Positions 33,867 to 42,635 of a DNA stretch of 56,457 nt are shown in pieces. Location: assembly GCA_019358975.1 (NCBI GenBank), contig JAHHIL010000033.1, positions 1 through 56,457 on the forward strand, written 5' to 3'. Origin of the DNA: Trichocoleus desertorum ATA4-8-CV12. GTDB lineage: Bacteria > Cyanobacteriota > Cyanobacteriia > FACHB-46. The stretch's first letter is position 1, and each line of letters opens with the position of its first letter. Under the pieces are notes generated by a model. The model ran no database searches, was not told where the DNA came from, and saw nothing but the letters and a program-made list of their open reading frames with translations. The position numbers and the translations under genes are program-made.

Positions 33867-34042
33867 AAGATAACGTCGGGTCTAGGAGTAGGCGGTAGCA
33901 TTGAATTAGATTGAACTGCCCAAGCAAAAACAGAATTCCGGTTGGAGTTTGATAGTGCGGCAATCATTCTAATCATCCAGGCGATCGTTTTATCAATAAC
34001 AATAGGTTTGACGACGATTCACAGTAGTTTTGTTGTGATTGA

Positions 34043-36454
34043 TCAAGAGCCGAGTTGAGTAATTAATTGGGCAGCAATAATCCCTTCAGAAGTAGATTTT
34101 CCACAAGAGTCGCAGACGTATAGCAGCGAACCTCTATTCTTTTTAGTGCGGGACAGAATACCCTCTTTGCACTTGGGGCACCCAACCCCTACATAGGACG
34201 CGGATGCCATCTCGGATGCAATGACAGAATCAGGGTTTGTAGGTTCATGGATGCGGGTGGATGCACTGGGATGCAAGCTGGATGCTGGAACTTCATCCAC
34301 TAGTTTCACGGATGTTATCTGGTCAAATCCATAACATCCAAAGTGAGGGAGCTCAATGAAATAGGGTTTCTTCTGCGGCTCGATTACCAAGGCAAAACGG
34401 TAGGCTTGGGGGTCAGTTTTATCCAGACTCAGCTCTGCATTTTTAGCCTCACAAAATTCCATTAACTTGTCATATTGATTCTGTAACTCTGATTTCAAAT
34501 CAGACGACATATTGGAGTTGACGATCGCGTGTTTTGCGTTGCTGCCAATATGCACATTCACGCAGTTTTCAAAATCGCTTCGATCCATGCCTGGATACTC
34601 GGACGCATTCGCATTCTGCCCAATAAAAATCATTCCGAGATTTTGGTGGGAGGCTTGCTTGACCGCAGACAGAACATATTGAGAAGCTGATTTGTGTTTC
34701 ACAAAAGTACTATCAATTTCATCAAACATATACAGCACAAATTCTTCAAACCCTTCCGCTCCGGTGGAACGTCTCTCAACGCGATCGGCTAATTCTTTCA
34801 TCCCTGCCACTGATTCTTTATGCGATGTCCAAGTGACAGGAATAGACCAGTAGTTTTTGCGGCTGTGGTACTGAGGATTGGACAGCTTGACCTGACCTGG
34901 GTGGGCTTTGAGCAGGCATACCGCGAGATTTTCGGCAGTAGGGCTCTTCCCTGCCTCGCTCCCACCGGTAACTCGCACTCGAATCCATTGAGCCGCTAGT
35001 TTTTCAAACTGCGACTTGGGTCTCCAGAGCCGAGACACATCTTCAACGCCGAGCGGTGGCTTCCGAGACAGAGCCAGCTTCACGCTCATTAAACCCGATT
35101 CTGAATCGTAGGCAAACTTTGGTACGTTTAAGCAGCGCAAAATCTGCGGTAACTTCTCAGCGTGTTCGTTTAACTCCCCTGACAAAATCAGTCGCGGGTT
35201 GCGATCGCTGTGGAAGTAAAGAATCGTTTCATGTTTACGATAGTCACTCCCGGCACGGTCGAGGAGAATGCCATGCAGCCAGAAGTATTCAATAATTTGA
35301 TTCCCCATCCGCAGGTCATCACGGGTGGCAGGGCTGAAAGTCTGCGGCTTTCGTAGTTGCTCCACCTGTTCTTGGAGGTTGGCAATTTCACGGGTAGCCC
35401 AGTCAATCTGCTGAAGCAGCTTTTGCATGTAGGCATCCGTGTCACCGTTCAACTCAACTTCCAGGGCTTCAACCTGTTGAGCCAGAGAATTGAGCACTTC
35501 ATCCTTTTTGACTTGAAACTCACTGAGAATCGCTTCATGCTGACTTCTAGGAATGAAATCTCGCTGGAATCGCTCTAATCCTTGCTTCAATTCATCGAGT
35601 TCAACCGATTTCTCGGCCAGTTGGGACTGGTAGTGCAGCTTGTCCCCCGTGTTGAGCACGTTGCGATACTTCACTTTAAGGGCAGAAAGCTCCTCAAATT
35701 CCTGCTGTAGAAGCTTCAGCGCTTCATCGACAAATGACTTGAGGTCACTAGAGGGGGGGAGGTTTGTAATGTGGTTGAGGTGGTCCGTAGCCACGTGCTT
35801 TACTTCAGTGGCCAAGCGTTTTAGCTGCGGCACCAAGTCGCTTCGTTGGCCCACAGTTGCTTCAATGGAACCCAGCAGGCGATCGCGGTACTCGACCACG
35901 GCTGCTGTCATCGTCGTTTTAACCCCAACTGCTAAAGCGTCTACTGATGCCTGAGCTTGCTGGCGATCGCGCTCCTGCTGAGCACTTAGGCTTTGAATGC
36001 GTTGCTGCCAAGCTTCAAGGTTGGATTCCAAGAGCGCGATGTGGCTGTTGAGCTCTCCATTTTCAGAGCGCAGCTCAAGTAAAGCAGTCTGAGCTTGCAT
36101 GAGTTGCAGCTTTAGGGCTTCTCCATGTCTCTGCTGGTGTCCCCAGAAGGTTTTCCACTCCTCCAGCTTGTGGGTGAGTTCACTCACCTGGGCTTCTGAC
36201 AGTTCTAGCGCATTGTCCTGGCGGCTGAGCTCTTTGTCCATCGCATTCAGGGCGCACTCTGCGTAGAGCTGGGCGATCGCACTATTGGCTCCCACGGTAC
36301 CCATACCCGCCATCAACGCGGCAATAGAGAGATTCCGGGTGAAGGAAGACTCACTGAAGCAGCCGAACAGCCCCAACACAGCGATCGCACCCGCCGCAAT
36401 ATCGGCAATCAGCTTCGGCTGTTTCAGTTGTTGTAGGAGTTCGGCTCGTTCCAT
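34043..36454 (-). CDS. membrane-anchored coiled-coil ATPase with C-terminal zinc ribbon
   Basis: An 803-aa protein: two membrane spans near the N-terminus (about 18-34 and 40-60), a long coiled coil (about 70-360), and a P-loop ATPase domain with Walker A VTGGSEAGKSPTAENLAV (about 491-508) and Walker B FVLYMFDEIDSTFV (about 562-575). A treble-cysteine zinc ribbon CPKCKEG...CDSCG lies at about 757-785. It resembles coupling or transfer ATPases in design, but I cannot assign it to TraG/VirD4, FtsK or any named family. It is the last large gene of a leftward cluster and might act with the mobilization proteins. Confidence 0.6.
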   Translation of the reverse strand: MERAELLQQLKQPKLIADIAAGAIAVLGLFGCFSESSFTRNLSIAALMAGMGTVGANSAIAQLYAECALNAMDKELSRQDNALELSEAQVSELTHKLEEWKTFWGHQQRHGEALKLQLMQAQTALLELRSENGELNSHIALLESNLEAWQQRIQSLSAQQERDRQQAQASVDALAVGVKTTMTAAVVEYRDRLLGSIEATVGQRSDLVPQLKRLATEVKHVATDHLNHITNLPPSSDLKSFVDEALKLLQQEFEELSALKVKYRNVLNTGDKLHYQSQLAEKSVELDELKQGLERFQRDFIPRSQHEAILSEFQVKKDEVLNSLAQQVEALEVELNGDTDAYMQKLLQQIDWATREIANLQEQVEQLRKPQTFSPATRDDLRMGNQIIEYFWLHGILLDRAGSDYRKHETILYFHSDRNPRLILSGELNEHAEKLPQILRCLNVPKFAYDSESGLMSVKLALSRKPPLGVEDVSRLWRPKSQFEKLAAQWIRVRVTGGSEAGKSPTAENLAVCLLKAHPGQVKLSNPQYHSRKNYWSIPVTWTSHKESVAGMKELADRVERRSTGAEGFEEFVLYMFDEIDSTFVKHKSASQYVLSAVKQASHQNLGMIFIGQNANASEYPGMDRSDFENCVNVHIGSNAKHAIVNSNMSSDLKSELQNQYDKLMEFCEAKNAELSLDKTDPQAYRFALVIEPQKKPYFIELPHFGCYGFDQITSVKLVDEVPASSLHPSASTRIHEPTNPDSVIASEMASASYVGVGCPKCKEGILSRTKKNRGSLLYVCDSCGKSTSEGIIAAQLITQLGS

Positions 36455-36468
36455 TGCTGCCTCCTCCC

Positions 36469-37119
36469 TTAAACCGTGGCATTGGTCAGTTGACGAATAT
36501 CGGCATCAAGCTTGGCATTCGCTTCAAACACTGATTGCTTTAGGTCAGCGATTCGACTGGCTTTGAGCGCTTTTTTCTGTTCCCATTCCTCCCGGATTAG
36601 AGGCGTCATCTCCACTATGCCATCTAAAACCGCTTGCTCTTGGATCAAGCGCTCTTGAGCTTGGTTCCATTTGGTTTGCGCCATATCGAGGTTCGTTCGA
36701 GCAGTTTGATAGTTGATGAACTTGCTGTGGTTATTGACTTTGGTGGTGCCGTAATCAATCACGGTGCCCACAAACTTCTGGAAGGCAACCCCTGTGCCAG
36801 CGGCATCCTGGTTTAAAGCAATATTGGCTTGAGCCACTCTCAGGGTTTGCCGCTTTTCCTCAATCGAAGCACAAGCAACATCTGCCTCAGCTTTGGAGGT
36901 ACGTGGCAAGGGGGAGGAGTCGCTGAACAAGTCTGAGGCAAAGTGGTCGTTGGGGTTGAATTCAGGAAAGTTCAAACCGTGATCTACTTCCCCCAGGTTG
37001 AAATTAGCCACGGCTCCGTGACTGCCACCCGTGAGGGGCGAAAGGATCGCATCCACCGGATTAGAACTAGCGCCATTCTTAGCGGAACGGGAACGAGATT
37101 TGCGGGAAGAGTCTGCCAT
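36469..37119 (-). CDS. hypothetical coiled-coil protein of the ATPase cluster
   Basis: A 216-aa protein with a disordered basic N-terminus (SSRKSRSRSAKNG) and a helical C-terminal two thirds (about 75-216) that reads as coiled coil, including KFINYQTARTNLDMAQTKWN. It ends 14 bp before the ATPase start. The YQ.AR..L segment recurs in the 139-aa gene at 38286 (FIRYQQARIALA), hinting that the two are diverged paralogues. Confidence 0.55.
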   Translation of the reverse strand: MADSSRKSRSRSAKNGASSNPVDAILSPLTGGSHGAVANFNLGEVDHGLNFPEFNPNDHFASDLFSDSSPLPRTSKAEADVACASIEEKRQTLRVAQANIALNQDAAGTGVAFQKFVGTVIDYGTTKVNNHSKFINYQTARTNLDMAQTKWNQAQERLIQEQAVLDGIVEMTPLIREEWEQKKALKASRIADLKQSVFEANAKLDADIRQLTNATV

Positions 37120-37222
37120 TGGAAATCTCCTCTTTAAGATGTCGGCAATGAGTTTTAGGGAGTGAGCGATCGCGGAGGTGGAAGTTCGACAATGTGGCGA
37201 TGAAGGTCGTCATTCCCACTGC

Positions 37223-38029
37223 TTACCTCCAGTAGCTTTGAGGGCTGTAGTGAGAGGCAGGAGCGGGCGCATGACGAATCGCGCTGCTCACGAGCAACCA
37301 ACTTCCGAAACCTGCCAGCCCAATCATTCCTGCTGCCACCAACGAGAAGGCAAAAATGTCTTGTTGGTCCACCCAAGCATTCCATTTGCGCCAAAAGTGA
37401 ACCGTGACCTGAACATCTGGCGTTTTTTGTTGCTCTGTTACTAACCGCTGGGCTTGGAAGATTTGCTCACTCGCAACCCGTTGCGCTTGAAAAATCAGAG
37501 CAGCTGTCTCTTGCGAGTTCTGATGTATCTCGGCAGCAGTCGTGCTAGAGGGTGCGATCGCAGGCTCAACTCCCCAAGAAGTTTGAGGCTGAAAGTACTG
37601 AGCGATCGCATAAGCCGCATCAGCTGGGGTTAGGGATTCATCTAGAGCTGGGTCAGACTTAAACGTGGTTTGATCAATGGGCTCTGCGTACAGCGCGGTT
37701 GAAATGCTGGGAGGCTGGTACAGGAAGTTGGGAGACGCTTTGACCATTGCTCCACCTTGGCAGTGCTGTATTAGAGCTTGCTTAAACGCTTGAGCTTGCG
37801 GCGTTGCGATTAAATCAGCGAGCAACAGCAGGCCAGCTAAGGAGTAGAAAACGCGATCGATGTGATCATTGCCCCTGATCTTGAACCAGTGCTGATTCTC
37901 GGCCAGCTTGGGACGATGCTTATTCAATTGGTATTCATTGGGAACTCGAAAGGCGGCAACCGCAGATCGATGGGGGAATAAGTAGCCCATCTGGGGATGG
38001 GGAATGAGTTGCTGTAGATACTCTTGCAT
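37223..38029 (-). CDS. hypothetical protein with C-terminal membrane anchor
   Basis: A 268-aa protein from ATG 38029 (an in-frame start 14 codons upstream is possible). A soluble N-terminal domain (about 1-110) with no recognised fold, a Gln/Ala-rich helical region (about 165-205, AQRVASEQIFQAQRLVTEQQ) and a membrane span near the end (about FSLVAAGMIGLAGFGSWLLV, 231-250). Tail-anchored layout and position suggest a partner of the neighbouring membrane ATPase. Confidence 0.55.
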   Translation of the reverse strand: MQEYLQQLIPHPQMGYLFPHRSAVAAFRVPNEYQLNKHRPKLAENQHWFKIRGNDHIDRVFYSLAGLLLLADLIATPQAQAFKQALIQHCQGGAMVKASPNFLYQPPSISTALYAEPIDQTTFKSDPALDESLTPADAAYAIAQYFQPQTSWGVEPAIAPSSTTAAEIHQNSQETAALIFQAQRVASEQIFQAQRLVTEQQKTPDVQVTVHFWRKWNAWVDQQDIFAFSLVAAGMIGLAGFGSWLLVSSAIRHAPAPASHYSPQSYWR

Positions 38030-38105
38030 GGTTGAAAGGCTCCAGTAGCAGGGCTTTAAAGAGATAGTCACCCATTTGGGTGAATTGGGCGATCGCCAGG
38101 GTGGT

Positions 38106-38279
38106 TCAGTTGCTTTCCAGTTGCTTGAGGTGTTGCAAATAGGTCGTTAAGGCTTTGTGAGTCAAGCTGTCGAAGCTCTCAGTCGGATGAGTGTCTAGCA
38201 CTCGTTGCAGTTGGTCAAAGAGTGGCTCTGGAAGCGTGATTTCTAAGGCGATCGTGGGGTGAGAAGTTGTGTTGATCAT
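38106..38279 (-). CDS. 57-aa ribbon-helix-helix-like protein
   Basis: A small frame below usual length cut-offs: MINTTSHPTIALEITLPEPL then FDQLQRVLDTHP, followed by two helices. The ITLPEPLFDQL strand-helix start and the FDSLTHKALTTYLQHLK second helix match a ribbon-helix-helix DNA-binding fold. It begins 6 bp before the next gene's stop and fits the leftward cluster, so it may be its regulator. Confidence 0.55.
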   Translation of the reverse strand: MINTTSHPTIALEITLPEPLFDQLQRVLDTHPTESFDSLTHKALTTYLQHLKQLESN

Positions 38280-38285
38280 GGTGAT

Positions 38286-38702
38286 TCATGGAGTTTGAAT
38301 TGCTGCTGGGAGCGTCGTCAGCTCGCTGGCAGAGGGGCATGGAGTTTGAGAGCGCAGGATTCTGGAGGCAAGGGCAATTCTGGCTTGCTGGTAGCGAATG
38401 AAGGCAAGTTGGGTTTCCTGGGTCGCGATTGAGGTCGCAAAGCCAGCAATTTCACAACTCACGGCAGCACGTTCCACCTCCTCTACAGCAGTGTTGAGCG
38501 CTAAATTTTGGAAAGCTAGGGTTTCGGTAGGGGTGAAGCGTTCCATTGGGTTGAGCCAGTGTGGGGTGGAACTTGCGGTATTTGCAAAGATGAGAGCACT
38601 GGAGCGATCGCCCAAAGTGCCAGGATTGAAACCAATGTCAGGACAATTAAGCTGATTGCGAGGGGGAGTTTTGCGCTTGCGGCTTTCCCGGCGCTGGAAC
38701 AT
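38286..38702 (-). CDS. hypothetical helical protein of the cluster
   Basis: A 138-aa protein from the ATG at 38702, overlapping the preceding gene by 56 bp; the ATG at 38546 is an alternative that removes the overlap. The N-terminus is basic and disordered. The C-terminal half (TETLAFQNLALNTAVEEVER, then AFIRYQQARIALASR) is helical and resembles the 216-aa protein at 36469. Function unknown. Confidence 0.5.
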   Translation of the reverse strand: MFQRRESRKRKTPPRNQLNCPDIGFNPGTLGDRSSALIFANTASSTPHWLNPMERFTPTETLAFQNLALNTAVEEVERAAVSCEIAGFATSIATQETQLAFIRYQQARIALASRILRSQTPCPSASELTTLPAAIQTP

Positions 38703-39528
38703 TGCCGCGCTGAATCCGATACTGGGTTTCTCGCAAGGTGTTCTCAAATTCAGCTTCTAGCTCTGTCGCTAGGGCAGCCGCTTCTAAGCGGGTTTGCCGC
38801 AGTAAGCGTTGTCGTCTCAGGTCTGCGGTTCTGTCCCACTGGGCTTGATTCTGGTTTAGGCGAGTGTAGCTTTGCTGCATTCGATTCAAAAGCTCGATTT
38901 CCTGCACTTCCAGAGCTTGCAATTCCGCCTCTTCTTCCTCCAGCGCAGTCAAATAGTTCACACCTGTGGGAACGAGGGATGAGGCCGCAGTGCGATCTAC
39001 AGACGTTGGCTGACCCTCTCGGGGTAAAACTTCTGGGCGAATTGCTGGGGCTTCCGGACCAGGGGCATGCGAGGTAGCGGCGCGATCGCCAAAGCGTTCC
39101 GTCAGCACTTGCGCCCACTTCTTTTTCGAGCCCGCAAAGTAGCGATCGCCCAAAAGGTCAACAGCCAGAGGTGTATAGCGATCGTCGCTCAGACGCAACT
39201 CGGATTCAGCCAACCAAGGCGCAATTTCTCTGAGATCCACAAACCATTTCTGAATCGTCCGCTTCCCTTGCTGGTAATGTTCCGCGATCGCCTTGCAAAA
39301 CTGAGGCTCCGTCGGTTTCCAATGCCCAATCTTCAGCAACTCCTCACTATTGCTAAACCGAGGTTTAGGCAGTTCAGCCTCCTCAAAGCCTTGTTCGCAC
39401 CCGTCCGAGTTCTCGTTCGTAGCAGGGTCGTGCGAATACTCGTAGGAACGATTTTGCAAGGTCGCAGAGTCAAGTCTTTCGAAGGCTTGGGCCGATTCAG
39501 AGCTACTTAGGTCAAAGAACTTAGCCAC
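38647..39528 (-). CDS. hypothetical protein with HTH-like segment and coiled coil
   Basis: A 293-aa protein opening the leftward cluster. Residues about 70-105 (EPQFCKAIAEHYQQGKRTIQ, then KWFVDLREIAPWL) look like a helix-turn-helix. The region about 190-270 is a charged coiled coil (LEEEEAELQALEVQEIELLN). The promoter region upstream is shared with a divergent RHH gene and holds phased repeats. It could be a plasmid-specific DNA-binding protein that recruits the membrane proteins of the cluster. Confidence 0.55.
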   Translation of the reverse strand: MAKFFDLSSSESAQAFERLDSATLQNRSYEYSHDPATNENSDGCEQGFEEAELPKPRFSNSEELLKIGHWKPTEPQFCKAIAEHYQQGKRTIQKWFVDLREIAPWLAESELRLSDDRYTPLAVDLLGDRYFAGSKKKWAQVLTERFGDRAATSHAPGPEAPAIRPEVLPREGQPTSVDRTAASSLVPTGVNYLTALEEEEAELQALEVQEIELLNRMQQSYTRLNQNQAQWDRTADLRRQRLLRQTRLEAAALATELEAEFENTLRETQYRIQRGNVPAPGKPQAQNSPSQSA

Positions 39529-39738
39529 TGTTCATATTCTCCATAGTGAAAAGTCGTAAGCGGTCGTAAGGTGCTCGGGACACTCGCTACGACTAACTTT
39601 TTGTTCGCTTACGATTCAAGTTAGCATATTGGATATAAAATGGCTATAAATCGGATATAATAATTGCTAGATTCTAGCCATTTGGTGATCTTTCTATCGT
39701 TCGCCCCTACACTAGAGGAGTAGTTATGAATCAGCGAT
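39529..39738. promoter_or_regulatory. divergent control region with operator-like and 11-bp-phased repeats
   Basis: GTCGTAAG occurs at 39553 and 39563, with inverted relatives GCTACGAC near 39585-39592 and CGCTTACGA at 39606-39614; TCGTAAGCG and CGCTTACGA form a 9-bp inverted repeat. Downstream, GGATATAA (39631), GGCTATAA (39642) and GGATATAA (39653) are spaced exactly 11 bp, one helical turn. The region lies between the leftward cluster and the rightward RHH gene, so it probably carries the operators of one or both. Confidence 0.65.
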
Positions 39739-40107
39739 GTGAGCAAGGACCGAGGGAAGCGAATATTCTTGTCTCTCCCTCCAGGAATTTTGGAGGCTTT
39801 AGAGCGATGGGCTGAGTCAGAAGGTAATCGCCCCACGAGTCTTGCAAATTGGATCGTTGAAACGGCAGTGCGCGAGGCAATAGAGAATGGTAGGGTTCCA
39901 CCTGCTGAAGAGAAAGCACCATTACTCCCGCCCGCTGACTTAAAAGGGTTTCTGACTCAACTGGCGTGTGGTGAGTTGCCTACTAATGGACAGTTGGTAA
40001 CGTTAGCTCACGATTTGGGCGTTCCAACAGAAGTTTTGATGGAACTACGCGATCGCGTCCGTCGTGGCAACAGCAACAAGAAAGAAGGGCAGACGAATGG
40101 AACTTGA
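39739..40107 (+). CDS. ribbon-helix-helix (CopG-like) regulator
   Basis: A 122-aa protein starting at GTG 39739. KRIFLSLPPGILEALERWAE (about 7-26) is the strand and first helix of an RHH fold, and RPTSLANWIVETAVREAIEN (about 31-50) the second. The C-terminal half is helical and may mediate oligomers. It is divergent from the leftward cluster and likely binds the repeat-rich region between them. Its 3' end overlaps the next gene by 11 bp, so they are coupled. Confidence 0.75.
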   Translation: MSKDRGKRIFLSLPPGILEALERWAESEGNRPTSLANWIVETAVREAIENGRVPPAEEKAPLLPPADLKGFLTQLACGELPTNGQLVTLAHDLGVPTEVLMELRDRVRRGNSNKKEGQTNGT

Positions 40108-40825
40108 ACATCTCGTTGCGAAAATTTTCGGTGATAACCAGTGGGGGATTGGATTTAGCCCAGAATGTTTTTTGCTGTCCGTACCGTCTCAAACTGAAGC
40201 CTTTAAACTTGCTTCACTCGAACCTGAAACACTAGCAGAGTGGGCAAAAAAATTTGGTAAAGCGGCAACCTTGATCAAGTATCCAGGCGGCAACGCTTAT
40301 CGAATTCCTGCAACAATGGCTGAATCAGAGGTCAGTATGGGCGAAGAAACACTAATTCTTGATCCAGAAAATCCATTAGTAGAGATTTATGCGCTATCTC
40401 TGTCTCCTTGCCTATATAGAGAAATTGGTTGGTTTTTAGAAAATCCGACACAAGCTGGTGGTATCGTGCGAGTTGCTGATAATCAGCAGGTAGCGATGTC
40501 CTGCGCTAATGCTAAAAAGAGCGCAGACTTTACAGCCGGAGCTGGAGTCAAAAAAGCAGTCAGTTGGAAACGTGAGAACTTTTGGCATCCAGGTGATCTT
40601 AACGATTTCGATCGAAACTGGAAGCAGGAGATAGAACCAAACAATCCAAATAGCTGGATTGAGTACAAATGGAGGTCGTTTGATCCAGAATTAGGACTAA
40701 ATTCCGAAGCTGGCTGGATTGAGTTTGTTAATCGTTACAAACTACTTGTAGACGAACTTGGAAACAGTTATCACGTTTCCTGGAACCTGGGAATGAATGA
40801 TATAGCCAAACCTGTAGGGGTATAG
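40097..40825 (+). CDS. hypothetical protein coupled to the RHH regulator
   Basis: A 242-aa protein from ATG 40097, inside the end of the RHH gene. The segment LSPCLYREIGWFLENPTQAG (about 98-117) followed by GIVRVADNQQVAMSCANAKK (about 117-136) vaguely recalls a PAS-type fold, but I would not assign it. The C-terminus is rich in Trp, Asn and Glu. It is followed 9 bp later by a Uma2 gene, in a five-gene rightward operon. Confidence 0.5.
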   Translation: MELEHLVAKIFGDNQWGIGFSPECFLLSVPSQTEAFKLASLEPETLAEWAKKFGKAATLIKYPGGNAYRIPATMAESEVSMGEETLILDPENPLVEIYALSLSPCLYREIGWFLENPTQAGGIVRVADNQQVAMSCANAKKSADFTAGAGVKKAVSWKRENFWHPGDLNDFDRNWKQEIEPNNPNSWIEYKWRSFDPELGLNSEAGWIEFVNRYKLLVDELGNSYHVSWNLGMNDIAKPVGV

Positions 40826-40834
40826 GAGATTGCT

Positions 40835-41428
40835 ATGACACAAGCAGTAGTTAAGCAACGATTTACCTTTACTGAGTGGCTCACCTACAACGATGGGACT
40901 GACACCCGTTATGAATTGGTAGACGGGGAATTAATCCCAATGAGCATCGGCAAAGGGAAGCACGGCGCGATCGCAGACTTTCTCAATGACAACTTCAAAG
41001 CTGAAATTTCACGCCAAAGCAAGCCTTGGACTTCCAAGCTGTTTTCAATCGGGGTACGTTCTCCCCGTGCTGGGCGATGGGACACTGCCAGAATTCCTGA
41101 TGTAGTAGTTCTTGCAGTAGAGCAGTGGGAGGCTATGCTCGACCGCGAAGCAGTGATTGAGTTGTATGAACCACCTCCGATCCTAGTCACTGAGGTTGTG
41201 AGTGAGAGTACTCAAAGCCAAGACTACAAAGCAAAACGTGCTGAGTATGCGGTACTCAATATCCTTGAGTATTGGGTGGTAGACCCCATTCAGGGAAAGG
41301 TCACAGTTTTTAATCTCGATGAGGGGATTTATGAGGGCAGGGAGTTTGTGGAGAGCGAGATAGTCGCTTCATCCGTCTTTCCTGATCTAAACCTCACCAC
41401 AACTCAAGTTCTGGCAGCAAGGGCATAA
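40835..41428 (+). CDS. Uma2-family putative nuclease
   Basis: A 197-aa protein: FTFTEWLTYNDGTDTRYELV (about 9-28) at the start, RIPDVVVLAVEQWEAM (about 87-102) for the Asp motif, and ILVTEVVSESTQSQDYKAKR (about 113-132) for the Glu-x-x-Ser/Lys motif. All family landmarks are present, so it is probably intact. A truncated close relative lies immediately downstream, and others are at 24031 and 53216. Confidence 0.88.
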   Translation: MTQAVVKQRFTFTEWLTYNDGTDTRYELVDGELIPMSIGKGKHGAIADFLNDNFKAEISRQSKPWTSKLFSIGVRSPRAGRWDTARIPDVVVLAVEQWEAMLDREAVIELYEPPPILVTEVVSESTQSQDYKAKRAEYAVLNILEYWVVDPIQGKVTVFNLDEGIYEGREFVESEIVASSVFPDLNLTTTQVLAARA

Positions 41429-41459
41429 GCATGTTTGCAGGAGTGCAGGAGCGATCGCT

Positions 41460-41636
41460 ATGACACAAGCAGTTGTTAGACCAAGAGTGAGCTTTGAGGA
41501 ATATATCGACATCTGTGCTCAGACTGAGGAGCGGTATGAATTGGTGCGAGGAGATGACCCCATTCAGTCTCCGGCCTTCAAATGCTTAAACTTGACAGCC
41601 AATCAGGTTTGCTCAACTGAAAGGAGTCAGAGTTAA
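41460..41636 (+). CDS. internally deleted Uma2 remnant (58 aa), still coupled
   Basis: The frame reads MTQAVVRPRVSFEEYIDICA then QTEERYELVRGDD, the Uma2 N-terminus, and passes directly into PIQSPAFKCLNLTANQV, the Uma2 C-terminus. The catalytic middle of about 130 residues is absent but the frame is kept. Its stop overlaps the next start (TAATG at 41634-41638). It cannot be a nuclease; it may survive as a translational coupler or be a recent deletion. Confidence 0.7.
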   Translation: MTQAVVRPRVSFEEYIDICAQTEERYELVRGDDPIQSPAFKCLNLTANQVCSTERSQS

Positions 41637-42472
41637 TGTCAACGACACCTATCCTGCAAACGCCAAGCAAGGACTACCCTGAAACGATTGATAACTGGGC
41701 CGTCCTCAAAGAGCTGGAAACGCTCCAAGAAAGGATTCAGGAGCAGGAAGTAGCCGAGTACGTTGCACCTTTCGACAACCGGGAAGCCCTTCAAAAACTT
41801 GAGTTAGAGAAGGACGAGCTATCCGCCGTCATTACTTCAATCGGGTTCAGCTCCATTCTGACTGGTTTGACTACCTTCTCAATAGGTTTACTCGGACTGC
41901 TTTTAGCATGGAAACCGATGGTCAGACTGGAAAAAGTGGCCCGTCTGATCAAACTCATGAAGTTGATTTTGGAGAATTTTGAGGAGTTGGGCGTAGAGAT
42001 GTTACCCCTCCACAAAACTCCCAAAGCTCAACCGATTGACTTGATTGTTAGATTCCCAGGCAAGGAATTCCTACTTTTCGCCATTCGCTCTCACGGTGAG
42101 TCAACGGTTGTTTATAACCAGAACAAAGAAGCTCTGTATCATAAGCGGGGTCAGAAGGGCATGAGCCGATGGAAGCCTGACCCTCTCGATGATCTGGCAG
42201 AGCAAGAGTTTTGGCTGAGAAAAAACAGGCGCAATTTCTTTGGCGGCACTGCCAAAGGGAGTCGTAGACCGATGGCAAAAGTTTTAATTGTTTGGGGGCA
42301 AACTCGATTAGACGATCACCAAGAACAGTTGTACGCTAACGTAGATAATCAAAAGTTTTTATTTATCCGCAGAGAGAAAGGAGGAGCGTTCTATGTGATC
42401 CACCAAACTCAGGTGATTGAATTCATGCGAGCGTATCTCGCTCACCGTCAGTCACAGGAAGAAGCAGTTTAG
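41636..42472 (+). CDS. membrane protein with nuclease-like C-terminal domain
   Basis: A 278-aa protein. Helical N-terminus, one membrane span (about SILTGLTTFSIGLLGLLLAW, 73-92), then a soluble domain beginning IDLIVRFPGKEFLLFAIRSH (about 137-156). The D...(8-12)...F-A-I-R pattern is reminiscent of NERD or other restriction-like nuclease folds, and FFGGTAKGSRRPMAKVLIVW follows. I do not assign a family. Its start overlaps the mini-Uma2 stop. Confidence 0.5.
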   Translation: MSTTPILQTPSKDYPETIDNWAVLKELETLQERIQEQEVAEYVAPFDNREALQKLELEKDELSAVITSIGFSSILTGLTTFSIGLLGLLLAWKPMVRLEKVARLIKLMKLILENFEELGVEMLPLHKTPKAQPIDLIVRFPGKEFLLFAIRSHGESTVVYNQNKEALYHKRGQKGMSRWKPDPLDDLAEQEFWLRKNRRNFFGGTAKGSRRPMAKVLIVWGQTRLDDHQEQLYANVDNQKFLFIRREKGGAFYVIHQTQVIEFMRAYLAHRQSQEEAV

Positions 42473-42487
42473 ATTGTTTAAAAGTTT

Positions 42488-42635
42488 GAACTCCCAACGT
42501 CGGGTATCGACAGAGGGAGTTCGATAAGCGGAACCAGGGTCTTAATTTTTTGCTCGCCAGCAAAACCCGACGTTCAATCGGAAGGGCTTGGATGCCCTCG
42601 TCTTCAATCCTAACCCATCTTCTATGGGATTGCAT
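42488..42635 (+). promoter_or_regulatory. structured leader upstream of the Rep operon
   Basis: Overlapping inverted repeats: GAACTCCC (42488-42495) with GGGAGTTC (42515-42522); AACGTCGGGT (42496-42505) with ACCCGACGTT (42565-42574); and TATCGA with TCGATA nested between them. The first and second stems interleave, as in a pseudoknot or a switch. A further hairpin CAATCC..CCCAT with ATGGG.ATTG lies at about 42606-42632. This density of pairing fits a replication-control RNA or origin structure. Confidence 0.6.
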
